This document shows positions 9,434 through 19,327 of a stretch of DNA of 64,000 bases, piece after piece. The position numbers and the translations under genes were made by a program. Numbering within the stretch: position 1 is the first letter of the stretch; the number at the start of each line of letters is the position of its first letter. The stretch covers positions 97,362-161,361 of the forward strand of contig CANJPH010000001.1 in assembly GCA_947476145.1 (NCBI GenBank), read 5' to 3'. Source of the stretch: Bacteroidota bacterium (GTDB taxonomy: Bacteria; Bacteroidota; Bacteroidia; Chitinophagales; Chitinophagaceae). The notes under the pieces were generated by a model. The model saw only the letters and a list, made by a program, of their open reading frames with translations. It did no database searches and was not told the DNA's origin.

Positions 9434-11218
9434 TTAATCTAATTTTAATACGGCTAAAAATGCTTCCTGTGGAATTTCTACATTCCCTATTTGACGCATT
9501 CTCTTTTTACCTTCTTTCTGCTTTTCTAATAACTTACGTTTACGACTAATATCGCCACCATAACATTTTGCAGTAACGTCCTTACGCATCGCAGAGATAT
9601 TTTCACGAGCTACCACTTTCGCCCCAATGGCCGCTTGAATAGCAATTTGAAATTGTTGTTTGGTTAATAACTCTTTTAATTTCTCGCAAAGTTTACGACC
9701 AAAATCTGCTGATTTTCCTCTGTGAATTAAGGCGCTCAAAGCATCCACTTTTTCATTATTTAATAAGATATCCATTTTTACAATATCTGCTTCTCTGAAT
9801 CCTATTTGCGTATAGTCGAAAGATGCATACCCTCTGGTACCACTCTTTAATTTATCATAGAAATCAAATACAATCTCGGTTAATGGCATTTCAAAAATTA
9901 ACTCCACACGAGTAGGCGTTAAATAACTTTGGTTAATTAACATTCCACGTTTTCCTAAACATAATGTGATAATGTTTCCAATATAATCCGGAGTAGTAAT
10001 AATTTGTGCTCTAATAAAAGGCTCTTCGATATAATCCACCTTCACTGGATCCGGCATTTCTGCAGGATTGTTTACAATAATTTTTTCTTTCCTAGTTGTA
10101 TAGGCTATAAAACTTACGTTAGGTACCGTAGTAATCACCGTTTGGTTAAACTCACGCTCTAAACGCTCTTGAATTATTTCCATATGCAATAAACCAAGGA
10201 ATCCGCAACGGAATCCAAAACCCAATGCTTGTGAAGTTTCTAATTCAAAAGTTAACGAAGCATCATTTAATTGCAGCTTTTCCATACAATCACGCAATTC
10301 CTCAAATTCGTCTGTGTTCACCGGATAAATACCCGCAAATACCATGGGCTTCACCTCCTCAAAACCATGAATCATTTCTCCTGGATTATTGGCAAGGGTA
10401 ATGGTGTCTCCTACTTTTACTTCTTTAGCGTTTTTGATACCTGTAATAATATATCCTACATCACCTGCTCTTACTTCTTCCTTTGGCGTCATGGCTAATT
10501 TTAACACACCAACCTCATCGGCATTATAATCTTTACCGGATGCTACAAAACGAATTTTATCATTCTTTTTTAACACTCCATTCATAATACGATAGTATAC
10601 AATAATCCCTCTAAAATTATTAAATACACTATCAAAAATTAAGGCTTGTAGTGGGGCTTGTGGGTCACCAATAGGCCCAGGGATTCTTTCACAAACTGCT
10701 TGTAAAATTTCTTCTATACCAATTCCACTTCTTCCGCTCGCTAATAATATATCTTCCTGTTTGCAACCAATTAAATCAATAATCTGATCGGTTACTTCTG
10801 GAATTTTTGCACCATCCATATCAATCTTATTAATTACCGGGATAATCTCTAAATTGTTATCTAATGCTAAGTATAAGTTTGAAATTGTTTGGGCTTGTAT
10901 ACCTTGTGATGCATCCACTAATAAAAGCGCCCCTTCACAAGCGGCTAATGCACGGCTTACTTCATAACTAAAGTCAACGTGACCTGGTGTATCAATTAAG
11001 TTTAAGGTATAGGTTTCCCCTTTATGAATATAATTAATTTGAATCGCATGACTCTTAATGGTAATTCCTTTTTCACGCTCTAAATCCATATCATCTAATA
11101 CCTGATTCATCATTTCACGTTCTGTAATGGTCTTGGTATGTTCCAGTAAACGGTCTGCCAAGGTACTTTTACCGTGATCGATGTGTGCGATGATACAAAA
11201 ATTTCTAATGTTCTTCAT
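9434..11218 (-). CDS. lepA: Elongation factor 4
   Basis: [28 protein letters not shown], near full-length LepA. Confidence 0.98.
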   Translation of the reverse strand: MKNIRNFCIIAHIDHGKSTLADRLLEHTKTITEREMMNQVLDDMDLEREKGITIKSHAIQINYIHKGETYTLNLIDTPGHVDFSYEVSRALAACEGALLLVDASQGIQAQTISNLYLALDNNLEIIPVINKIDMDGAKIPEVTDQIIDLIGCKQEDILLASGRSGIGIEEILQAVCERIPGPIGDPQAPLQALIFDSVFNNFRGIIVYYRIMNGVLKKNDKIRFVASGKDYNADEVGVLKLAMTPKEEVRAGDVGYIITGIKNAKEVKVGDTITLANNPGEMIHGFEEVKPMVFAGIYPVNTDEFEELRDCMEKLQLNDASLTFELETSQALGFGFRCGFLGLLHMEIIQERLEREFNQTVITTVPNVSFIAYTTRKEKIIVNNPAEMPDPVKVDYIEEPFIRAQIITTPDYIGNIITLCLGKRGMLINQSYLTPTRVELIFEMPLTEIVFDFYDKLKSGTRGYASFDYTQIGFREADIVKMDILLNNEKVDALSALIHRGKSADFGRKLCEKLKELLTKQQFQIAIQAAIGAKVVARENISAMRKDVTAKCYGGDISRKRKLLEKQKEGKKRMRQIGNVEIPQEAFLAVLKLD

Positions 11219-11242
11219 ATAGTGAAACTAGTCTTTTAAAAC

Positions 11243-12004
11243 TTATTTAAGTGCGTTTATAATAGCCGAAAATTCGGTAGCGATTAAGGAAGCGCCCCCT
11301 ACTAATCCACCATCCACATCGGGCTGTGAAAAAATTTCTTTTGCATTAGATGCTTTTACACTACCACCATATAAAATTGAAATTTGATCTGCAATTTCTT
11401 GGCCATATTTGTCAGCAAATACCGAACGGATATAAGCATGTATTTCTTGCGCTTGCTCACTGCTTGCTGTTTTACCAGTACCAATCGCCCAAATAGGCTC
11501 ATAGGCAATTACCACTTTCGTGATTTGTTCTGCTGATAAATGAAATAAGGAATTTTTTAATTGCGTTTCAACAAAACTATTTTGAGTACCTGCCTCTCTA
11601 ATGTCTAAAGGTTCCCCACAACAAAATATAGGCGTACTTCCTGCCGCTAAAACAGCATCCGTTTTTTCTGCTAAAAAACCATCCGACTCCCCAAAATATT
11701 CACGACGCTCAGAGTGTCCTATTACAATATGCTTTACACCAACCGATGCAAACATAGGAGCAGAAATCTCACCTGTATATGCACCATTTGATTTTGGATA
11801 ACAATTTTGAGCCGCTATATAATAGTTGTTTTTACCAGTTAACTTTTGAGTAGCTAGTGGTATATAAATTGCAGGTACCGCAAAAATGGCTTCTTGGTGA
11901 GCAGATAAATTATGTTCGGTAACTAATAACTGATCAAATAAAGTGGCTGCTTCTGAAACACTCAAATTCATCTTCCAATTGGCCGCTGCAATTTGTTTTC
12001 TCAT
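11243..12004 (-). CDS. tpiA: Triosephosphate isomerase
   Basis: MRKQIAAANWKMN; VIGHSERREYFGE; AYEPIWAIGTGKTAS; track start 12049 overlaps the promoter box, so ATG at 12004 preferred. Confidence 0.96.
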   Translation of the reverse strand: MRKQIAAANWKMNLSVSEAATLFDQLLVTEHNLSAHQEAIFAVPAIYIPLATQKLTGKNNYYIAAQNCYPKSNGAYTGEISAPMFASVGVKHIVIGHSERREYFGESDGFLAEKTDAVLAAGSTPIFCCGEPLDIREAGTQNSFVETQLKNSLFHLSAEQITKVVIAYEPIWAIGTGKTASSEQAQEIHAYIRSVFADKYGQEIADQISILYGGSVKASNAKEIFSQPDVDGGLVGGASLIATEFSAIINALK

Positions 12005-12046
12005 ATTGTAAATAGTTGTAATGTAAATTGGGGTTAATTTGCCGTG

Positions 12047-12054
12047 CAAAGGTA
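12047..12054 (-). promoter_or_regulatory. Bacteroidota -7 element (TACCTTTG) for tpiA
   Basis: CAAAGGTA on + strand = TAnnTTTG on - strand, ~40 nt upstream of ATG. Confidence 0.55.
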
Positions 12055-12093
12055 ATTAAAAATTAACTGAAAGAGACTATAAACAAAGGGGGT

Positions 12094-13257
12094 TTAGGCA
12101 CTTAAATGGTGCAAATGCAACAAAATCTGTTGCTCTTCTTCAGATATAGTTGACCCTTTTAATTTTTTCCAATTTTGGAGATCCTCAAACACTTTCTCAA
12201 ACTGATAACCCGGCAAAACGCCCCAGGTAAAATTGGGTAAATTTTTAGGTAGTAACCCATTGCCAAATATATTGGCACTAACTCCTATATAAGAACCCGT
12301 ATTGATACTAGACTGAATGGCAAAACGACTATAGTCACCAACCAACATGCCCATTTTCTGACCAATGGTGTCCCAAATTTGCTTGGCTTCATTCCACATT
12401 TGTATTGGGCCAGCGGTATTTTTGATATTGCTATTACAGGTCCCCGCGCCCAAATTGCACCAATAACCTATAATACTATCCCCTAAATATCCTTCATGCC
12501 CTTTATTGGAATACCCCATTAAAATAGAGTTCTTAATTTCACCTCCAGCAATACAAGCAGGGCCAATAGTAGTACTACCATAGATACTTGTATTCATCTT
12601 TACCACTCCTTTTTGCCCTAATACAAAAGGTCCTCTAATGCTCGCTCCTTCCATTACAACTGCTTCTTTACCAATATAAATAGGCCCTTCAGTTGCATTT
12701 AAATTACAACATAAAACAGTGGCTCCTTCTTCTATAAAAATTTGATCGGCTTGAATGACCCTATTGCTCGAATGAATCGCAATAGATTTTCTGTTTTCCT
12801 TGATCCATTCGTAGTCTCTTTTAATAAAGTTTGCATGTAATTGCAATAAATGAATAGGGTCATTTATAAATTGAGCACTTGGATAATTGATTGGTTTATA
12901 GATAGCCAATAATATATCGGCTAGGTTTCGCTCCTTTGAACAAGTTGCTATCCATTTACCGGAAGCACTGACTAATTTTTCGCCTTCTTTTAGCTGATCA
13001 ATTTGTTTTACTAAATCAGGAGTTGGGATACAGGTTACATTTATAAAAAATAAACTTTCATCCGTTTTCAAAACTGGCTGATCGGCATGTAAGATTTGTA
13101 AATAATTGACCGTAAAAACACCCATTTCTTCCTTCACATATTGTTCCCATCTTTCCTTAAAAGTGAAAATGCCTACTCTACATGCTGCCAGGGATCTGGT
13201 TAACGTAAAGGGATAAAAATTTTCTCTATCTGGGATGTCTACTAAAAGGTAACGCAT
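12094..13257 (-). CDS. GlmU-family/putative sugar-nucleotidyltransferase with left-handed beta-helix
   Basis: GPIYIGKEAVVMEGASIRGPFVLGQKGVVKMNTSIYGSTTIGPACIAGGEIKNSILMGYSNKGHEGYLGDSIIG hexapeptide repeats. Confidence 0.85.
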   Translation of the reverse strand: MRYLLVDIPDRENFYPFTLTRSLAACRVGIFTFKERWEQYVKEEMGVFTVNYLQILHADQPVLKTDESLFFINVTCIPTPDLVKQIDQLKEGEKLVSASGKWIATCSKERNLADILLAIYKPINYPSAQFINDPIHLLQLHANFIKRDYEWIKENRKSIAIHSSNRVIQADQIFIEEGATVLCCNLNATEGPIYIGKEAVVMEGASIRGPFVLGQKGVVKMNTSIYGSTTIGPACIAGGEIKNSILMGYSNKGHEGYLGDSIIGYWCNLGAGTCNSNIKNTAGPIQMWNEAKQIWDTIGQKMGMLVGDYSRFAIQSSINTGSYIGVSANIFGNGLLPKNLPNFTWGVLPGYQFEKVFEDLQNWKKLKGSTISEEEQQILLHLHHLSA

Positions 13258-13335
13258 GGTAGCAATTTATGGTGCAAATTTAATGTAATCTAGTATTCCC
13301 CTTACTCATTTCCTAACAGATGTTTATTAATTGCT

Positions 13336-13343
13336 TATTTTTG
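13336..13343 (+). promoter_or_regulatory. -7 promoter element TATTTTTG for pruA
   Basis: Match to TAnnTTTG 18 nt upstream of ATG. Confidence 0.5.
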
Positions 13344-13361
13344 TAGTCTAATACATTTACT

Positions 13362-14993
13362 ATGCAATTTGGAACTTTTAACTACCCTAGTCCTGCCAAT
13401 GAACCCGTTTTAAATTACGCACCAGGTTCGCCCGAAAAATTAGCTTTAAAAAAAGCATTGGCTAGCTTAAAGAAAAAGACAATCGACATCCCAATGTATA
13501 TAAATGGAAAAGCGGTTAGGACAGGTAAAAAAATAAGTATCCGCCCACCACACGAAATCAAACATGTACTTGGACATTTTCATATGGGGAACAAGGGACA
13601 TGTTGAACAAGCCATTCAAACTGCTTTAAAAGTAAGAACAGAATGGTCTAATATGAATTGGGAAACAAGAGCACATATATTTTTAAAAGCGGCCGATTTA
13701 TTAGCGACTAAATATCGTTTTGAAATGAATGCAGCAACCATGCTTGGACAAAGTAAAAATGCATACCAAGCGGAAATTGATGCAGCCTGTGAGTTAATTG
13801 ATTTCTTGAGATTTAACGTTCATTTTTTAAGTGAAATATATAAACAACAACCCGTGTCGGCTCCTGGTATTCATAACCGTATGGAGTGGAGAGGTTTGGA
13901 AGGATTTGTGTTAGCAGTAACGCCCTTTAACTTTACAGCCATTGGCGCTAATTTGCCAAGTTCAGCTGCCATGTGCGGCAATGTGGTAGTTTGGAAACCA
14001 TCTGATGCACAAATTTATTCTGCACAATTATTTATGCGTATTTTAAAAGAAGCAGGATTGCCAGATGGGGTTATTAATATGGTATATGTAGATGGTCCTG
14101 TATTAGGCAATGTTTGTTTTAAACATCCCGATTTTGCTGGCGTACACTTTACCGGATCAACAGGTGTGTTTAATAATATGTGGAAACAAATTGGAGAAAA
14201 TATTGGAAATTATAAAACCTATCCAAGAATTGTGGGTGAAACGGGTGGAAAGGATTTTGTGATGGTACATCCATCTGCCGATGTAGATACCGTAGTTGCT
14301 GCGTTAGCGAGAGGTGCGTTTGAATACCAAGGACAAAAATGTTCAGCTGCATCAAGAGCTTATATACCAAGTAATATTGCTGCTGCCGTAAAAGAAAAAT
14401 TAGTAAAAGCAGTACAGTCCATGAAAGTGGGAACGGTGGAAGATTTTTCTAATTTTGTAAATGCAGTAATCAGTGAAAAATCATTTGATCAAATTGCTAG
14501 CTATATTAACAAAGCAAAAAAAGATAAAAAAGCAAAGATTTTAGTTGGTGGAAATTTCAGTAAAAAGTTGGGCTATTTTGTGGAACCCACCGTCATTGAA
14601 ACATCGGATCCCAAATACCTTACCATGTGTGAGGAAATCTTTGGTCCAGTATTAACGATCTATACTTACCCAGCAGCCAAATTTGAAAAAACATTAGAAT
14701 TAGTAAACAGTACTTCAAAATATGCCTTAACGGGTTCTATCATCTCACAAGACCGTGCGGCTATTGAACTAGCTACCGAAAAGCTACGTCATGCGGCCGG
14801 TAATTTCTATATTAACGATAAACCATCAGGTGCCGTGGTAGGTCAACAACCTTTTGGAGGTGCCAGGGCTTCAGGAACCAACGATAAGGCAGGAAGTATG
14901 CTTAATTTATACCGTTGGTTAAGCGCCAGAACCATAAAGGAGACCTTTAACCCCCCAACTGACTATAAATACCCATTTTTAAACGAAGCATAA
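13362..14993 (+). CDS. pruA: L-glutamate gamma-semialdehyde dehydrogenase (delta-1-pyrroline-5-carboxylate dehydrogenase)
   Basis: Aldehyde dehydrogenase superfamily; VTPFNFTAIGANLPS, GETGGKDFVMVHP, YQGQKCSAASRAYIP. Confidence 0.95.
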   Translation: MQFGTFNYPSPANEPVLNYAPGSPEKLALKKALASLKKKTIDIPMYINGKAVRTGKKISIRPPHEIKHVLGHFHMGNKGHVEQAIQTALKVRTEWSNMNWETRAHIFLKAADLLATKYRFEMNAATMLGQSKNAYQAEIDAACELIDFLRFNVHFLSEIYKQQPVSAPGIHNRMEWRGLEGFVLAVTPFNFTAIGANLPSSAAMCGNVVVWKPSDAQIYSAQLFMRILKEAGLPDGVINMVYVDGPVLGNVCFKHPDFAGVHFTGSTGVFNNMWKQIGENIGNYKTYPRIVGETGGKDFVMVHPSADVDTVVAALARGAFEYQGQKCSAASRAYIPSNIAAAVKEKLVKAVQSMKVGTVEDFSNFVNAVISEKSFDQIASYINKAKKDKKAKILVGGNFSKKLGYFVEPTVIETSDPKYLTMCEEIFGPVLTIYTYPAAKFEKTLELVNSTSKYALTGSIISQDRAAIELATEKLRHAAGNFYINDKPSGAVVGQQPFGGARASGTNDKAGSMLNLYRWLSARTIKETFNPPTDYKYPFLNEA

Positions 14994-15027
14994 GCCTGTT
15001 TTTCGTCCATTTTTAATGTGAAAACAG

Positions 15028-15035
15028 TATATTTG
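15028..15035 (+). promoter_or_regulatory. -7 promoter element TATATTTG for pdhA
   Basis: Match to TAnnTTTG 19 nt upstream of the GTG start. Confidence 0.5.
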
Positions 15036-15054
15036 CGCTCAAAAATAAAGGACT

Positions 15055-16050
15055 GTGGCCCAAAATTTTTCTAAAGAAACCTACCTGTATTGGTATGAAT
15101 TGATGCAACTAATACGTCAATTTGAATCCAAATCGGAGGAAATGTATAAAATGGCTGGTAAAATCCGAGGATTTTTCCACGTTTACAATGGTCAAGAAGC
15201 CATTGCTGCGGGATGTATGACTGCAACCAATCATGAAGATCCATTCATCACAGGATACCGAGACCACGGTTTAGCGCTTGCAAAAGGGATGAGCCCAAAT
15301 GCTGCGATGGCCGAATTATATGGCAAAGCAACGGGATGTTCTAAAGGAAAAGGTGGAAGCATGCACTTATTTGATAAAGCCAATTATTTTTTTGGGGGTC
15401 ATGGAATTGTAGGTGCTCAAATTGGAACAGGTGCTGGATTAGCATTTGCTGAACAATATCGTGATTCTAAAAATGTGGTACTGTGTTTCTTTGGAGACGG
15501 TGCAGCGCGCCAAGGAATGTTGCATGAAGTTTTTAACTTAGCCATGTTGTGGAAGTTACCAGTTGTTTTTATTTGTGAGAATAATAATTACGCAATGGGT
15601 ACTTCAATTGAAAGAACCAGTAATGTAGTTGATATTTATAAATTAGCGGATGGTTATGAAATGCCAGCTGATAAAATTGATGGTATGACAGCGGAAGCAG
15701 TCCACGAAGGTGTTGCCAGAGCAGTGAAGCGTGCACGTGAAGGAGATGGTCCTACCCTTTTAGAAATGAAAACCTATCGTTACAGAGGTCATTCAGTTTC
15801 CGATCCTCAAAAATATAGATCAAAGGATGAGGTAGAAGAATATAAAAATCAGGACCCGATTACCAAGGTTGCACATACTATTTTAACGAATAAATATGCA
15901 ACAGAAGCAGAATTAAAAGCAATAGACGATAAGATTTCGGCGATTGTGGATGGTTCAGTGAAATTTGCGGAAGATAGCCCATGGCCAGATGACAGCGAGG
16001 TTTTGAAAGATGTATACATTGATCAATCCTACCCTTTCATCGTAGACTAA
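15055..16050 (+). CDS. pdhA: Pyruvate dehydrogenase E1 component subunit alpha (GTG start)
   Basis: GFFHVYNGQEAIAAG, GSMHLFDKANYFFGGHGIVGAQIG, GDGAARQGMLHEVFNLA. Confidence 0.95.
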   Translation: MAQNFSKETYLYWYELMQLIRQFESKSEEMYKMAGKIRGFFHVYNGQEAIAAGCMTATNHEDPFITGYRDHGLALAKGMSPNAAMAELYGKATGCSKGKGGSMHLFDKANYFFGGHGIVGAQIGTGAGLAFAEQYRDSKNVVLCFFGDGAARQGMLHEVFNLAMLWKLPVVFICENNNYAMGTSIERTSNVVDIYKLADGYEMPADKIDGMTAEAVHEGVARAVKRAREGDGPTLLEMKTYRYRGHSVSDPQKYRSKDEVEEYKNQDPITKVAHTILTNKYATEAELKAIDDKISAIVDGSVKFAEDSPWPDDSEVLKDVYIDQSYPFIVD

Positions 16051-16081
16051 ACATTAAAAAAGAAATATACAATACAATATC

Positions 16082-16738
16082 ATGAGTGAAATTAATCAAC
16101 AAGAACAGAACCATTCCGAGCATTTCGTAAAGAAGAATCAAAAGCAAATAACTGCATTCTTAGTAATTTTGGTATTAACGCTAGGTGGTTACTTTGGATA
16201 TATGGAGCTGTATCAAAAACCACGTGAAGTAAAAGCAGCAGATGCTATGTTTGCAGCTGAAAATTATTTTTTCCAAGATTCTTCCAAATTGGTTTTAAAT
16301 GGAGATGGAACAAGTAAAGGTGTTTTATATATTATCAAAACATACAGTGGTACAAAAGCTGCTAATCTTGCAAAGTTTTATGCAGGGGTTAGCTACTTTA
16401 AACTTGGAGATTTAAACAAATCTGTAGAGTATTTAAAAGACTTTTCATCTGATGCTAAACAAATCCAATCTATTGCTTACGGAACCTTAGGAGATGCTTA
16501 TGCTGATTTAAAAAAGAATACAGAAGCCTTAGATTATTATAAAAAAGCAGGTGCTAATTTCCCAGAAGACGAAATCATTTCTTCTGAATACTTATTCCGT
16601 GCAGCTCAATTACAAGAAGTTTTAGGTAAAACAGACGACGCAGTAGCTATCTATAAAGATATCAAAGCTAAATACCCTAAAACTGAAATTGGATTAAATG
16701 TAGATAAATTCATATTTAAATTGAAAGTGCAACCTTAA
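16082..16738 (+). CDS. Membrane-anchored tetratricopeptide repeat protein
   Basis: One N-terminal TM followed by TPR-like repeats (AKFYAGVSYFKLGDLNKSVEYLKDF). Confidence 0.8.
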   Translation: MSEINQQEQNHSEHFVKKNQKQITAFLVILVLTLGGYFGYMELYQKPREVKAADAMFAAENYFFQDSSKLVLNGDGTSKGVLYIIKTYSGTKAANLAKFYAGVSYFKLGDLNKSVEYLKDFSSDAKQIQSIAYGTLGDAYADLKKNTEALDYYKKAGANFPEDEIISSEYLFRAAQLQEVLGKTDDAVAIYKDIKAKYPKTEIGLNVDKFIFKLKVQP

Positions 16739-16758
16739 TTCCTTTCAAAAGCCATATT

Positions 16759-16797
16759 AAAAAAGCATTCTCCACATATTGTTGAGAATGCTTTTTT
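16759..16797 (+). terminator. Intrinsic terminator
   Basis: AAAAAAGCATTCTC..GAGAATGCTTTTTT perfect hairpin. Confidence 0.88.
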
Positions 16798-16826
16798 GTT
16801 TCTGCTTGTTATTTATATACAATTCG

Positions 16827-16834
16827 TATTTTTG
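16827..16834 (+). promoter_or_regulatory. -7 promoter element TATTTTTG immediately 5' of lutA-like ATG
   Basis: TAnnTTTG match, CTTG 18 nt upstream. Confidence 0.55.
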
Positions 16835-16837
16835 ACT

Positions 16838-17557
16838 ATGACCGTTCAACTTTTTATCCCTTGTTTTATTGACCAGCTTTATCCAGAAGTGGCATTTAAT
16901 ACCATTAAGGTATTGCAAAAAGCAGGTTGTACCGTTAAATATAACGAACAACAAACCTGCTGTGGTCAACCCGCATTTAATGCAGGATTTTGGGGTGAAT
17001 CAAAGGATGTGTGTACCAAGTTTGTACAAGATTTTGATGGCGTAGATTATATAGTAAGTCCTAGTGCAAGTTGTACTGGTTTTGTAAGAAATAATTTTGG
17101 AAAGATTTTTGAAAACAACGCTTTTCAAAGTCCTGCTAAAAAAGTAGCCACTCAAATGTTTGAGCTTTCTGAATTCCTAACTAAAATTTTAAATGTCACT
17201 GACTTAGGAGCCGAATTTAATGCCAAAGTAACTTACCATGATAGTTGTGCAGCATTAAGAGAATGTAAAATTAAAGATGCGCCAAGAACATTATTGTCTA
17301 AAGTTCAGGGATTAGAAATAGTGGAGATGAAAGATACAGATGCTTGTTGTGGTTTTGGAGGCAGCTTTGCAGTAAAATTTGATACCATTAGTATTGCCAT
17401 GGCCGATCAAAAAATAGACAACGCTATTGCTACAGATGCCGAATACATTGTTAGTACAGATACCAGTTGTTTAATGCATTTAGACGGCAGAATTAATTTT
17501 AATGGACAAGCAATTAAAGTAATTCATTTAGCGGATATCTTAGCAAGTGGTTATTAG
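16838..17557 (+). CDS. lutA: LutA/YkgE-type (Fe-S)-binding protein with two CCG domains
   Basis: MTVQLFIPCFIDQLYP; CCGQPAFNAG; YHDSCAALRE; CCGFGGSFAVK. Confidence 0.88.
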   Translation: MTVQLFIPCFIDQLYPEVAFNTIKVLQKAGCTVKYNEQQTCCGQPAFNAGFWGESKDVCTKFVQDFDGVDYIVSPSASCTGFVRNNFGKIFENNAFQSPAKKVATQMFELSEFLTKILNVTDLGAEFNAKVTYHDSCAALRECKIKDAPRTLLSKVQGLEIVEMKDTDACCGFGGSFAVKFDTISIAMADQKIDNAIATDAEYIVSTDTSCLMHLDGRINFNGQAIKVIHLADILASGY

Positions 17558-17587
17558 TAATTTTCTACACCTTCAAAAAAATATTTT

Positions 17588-17998
17588 ATGGCTTACTGGT
17601 TAATCAAATCTGAACCTTTTAAATATTCTTGGGATCAATTTGTAAAAGACAAAAAAACATTTTGGGACGGCGTTCGGAATTATGGAGCAAGAAATAATTT
17701 ACGTTCCATGAAAAAAGGGGACTTAGCTTTTTGGTATCATAGTAATGAAGGAATGGAAATAGTGGGTATTGCTAAAGTGGTGAAAGAAGCATACCAGGAT
17801 CCTACCACCGAAGAAACTGCATGGTTAGCTGTAGATTTTGCACCCTTTCAAAAATTAAAGCACCCCGTTAAATTAGGGGACGTAAAAGCCAATACCAACC
17901 TTTCTGATATGGCGCTGGTAAGACTAGGTCGATTATCTGTTCAACCTGTTACAGATAAGGAATGGAAAGAAGTAATGAAAATGAGCGAAGGTTTATAA
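17588..17998 (+). CDS. EVE domain-containing protein
   Basis: MAYWLIKSEPFKYSWDQFVKDKKTFWDGVRNYGARNNLRSMKKGDLAFWYHS. Confidence 0.94.
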   Translation: MAYWLIKSEPFKYSWDQFVKDKKTFWDGVRNYGARNNLRSMKKGDLAFWYHSNEGMEIVGIAKVVKEAYQDPTTEETAWLAVDFAPFQKLKHPVKLGDVKANTNLSDMALVRLGRLSVQPVTDKEWKEVMKMSEGL

Positions 17999-18015
17999 AG
18001 TCTCTACCCTACTAT

Positions 18016-19248
18016 TTATTTGAAAAATATATAGCCAATGAATATGGCTATGATGACTCCAATAATATCTGCAAAGATCCCTGCCCATAATGCGTATCTA
18101 ATTTTTTTAATCCCCACACTTCCAAAATACAAAGCAATAATATAAAAAGTAGTATCTGCAGATCCTTGAAAGATGGATGCTAGTTTTCCCACAAAGGAAT
18201 CGGCACCCTGTGTTTGAAATATATCCAACATCATTCCTCTGGCCCCACTTCCACTTAATGGCTTCATGATAGCCACTGGCAATGCACCTATAAATTCAGT
18301 ATTTACTCCTGTTAATTGTATGATATAGGTTAACCCATTGAGTATATATCCCATTGCACCACTATCTCTAAATACACGAATGGCAACCAACATGGCAACT
18401 AAATAGGGTATAATTTTTACAATCACATCAAACCCTTGTTTGGCACCTTCTATAAAGGCATCAAAAACTGAAACTTTTTTATAGGCTCCTCCTATTATAA
18501 TGAGTACGATAATTAATAAAAGTAAACCATTGCCAAAAACTTTAGAGACTACTTCTTTATTTTGAGGGCTTAGCATGTTCACTGCCAATAATACGCCAGC
18601 CATTAAACCCATTAAACCCAACAACCAACTAATAAGTACTTTATCCCATTTTAGTTTTTGATAAAAACCTACCATTAAGATACTTGCTAAAGTGGTGCCA
18701 ATGGTAGCCAACACACAAGGTATAAAAATTCCTGCAGCGTCATGTGAACCTGCTGCTAGGCGATAGGAAATAATAGTTAAAGGAATAATCGTTAACCCAC
18801 TGGTATGCAAAACCAAAAACATAATTTGTGCATTCGTTGCTTTTTCTTTATCTGGATTTAATGTTTGTAAACTTTCCATGGCCTTTAATCCAAATGGCGT
18901 TGCTGCATTATCTAATCCTAACATATTGGCGCTAAAATTCATAACCATATGCCCCATGGATGGATGATTCGCGGGCACTTCTGGAAATAGTCTACTTAAA
19001 AATGGGTTCATCCATTTGGCAAGCTTTTGAATAGCACCTGCTTTTTCGGCAATATTCATTAATCCTAAGAAAAATACCATTGTCCCCGTTAAAGGTAATG
19101 CCACATCCATTACAGATGATTTGGCTGAGTCAAATATCCCATCTGCTAGTAGTTTAAATATACTGGTATCTCCTAAGAAAATGAGTTTACACAACGCAAT
19201 AACAAAGGCAATCAAGAAAAAAGCGATCCAAATGATATTTAAAGCCAT
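18016..19248 (-). CDS. Nucleoside-recognition (Gate) domain membrane protein, SpmA/SpmB fusion type
   Basis: ANMLGLDNAATPFGLKAMESLQ and ALPVAIMKPLSGSGARGMMLDI. Confidence 0.88.
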   Translation of the reverse strand: MALNIIWIAFFLIAFVIALCKLIFLGDTSIFKLLADGIFDSAKSSVMDVALPLTGTMVFFLGLMNIAEKAGAIQKLAKWMNPFLSRLFPEVPANHPSMGHMVMNFSANMLGLDNAATPFGLKAMESLQTLNPDKEKATNAQIMFLVLHTSGLTIIPLTIISYRLAAGSHDAAGIFIPCVLATIGTTLASILMVGFYQKLKWDKVLISWLLGLMGLMAGVLLAVNMLSPQNKEVVSKVFGNGLLLLIIVLIIIGGAYKKVSVFDAFIEGAKQGFDVIVKIIPYLVAMLVAIRVFRDSGAMGYILNGLTYIIQLTGVNTEFIGALPVAIMKPLSGSGARGMMLDIFQTQGADSFVGKLASIFQGSADTTFYIIALYFGSVGIKKIRYALWAGIFADIIGVIIAIFIGYIFFK

Positions 19249-19298
19249 ATTATATATTGTTTATAGGTCTAATATAGCCCATTTTGCGATTAGAATTG

Positions 19299-19306
19299 TA
19301 TTTTTG
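19299..19306 (+). promoter_or_regulatory. -7 promoter element TATTTTTG for ychF
   Basis: TAnnTTTG match 21 nt upstream of ATG. Confidence 0.5.
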
Positions 19307-19327
19307 CGGACTTAAAACAACCAAAAT

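Noticed and set aside
11243-12049. ORF-track tpiA start at 12049
   Set aside because: The extra 15 codons overlap the TACCTTTG promoter box; the MRKQIAAANWKMN start at 12004 fits the TpiA family.
17588-17998. EVE-domain gene as possible part of a defence island
   Set aside because: Neighbours are a LutA-like protein and a nucleoside-recognition transporter; no restriction, nuclease or toxin-antitoxin genes nearby.
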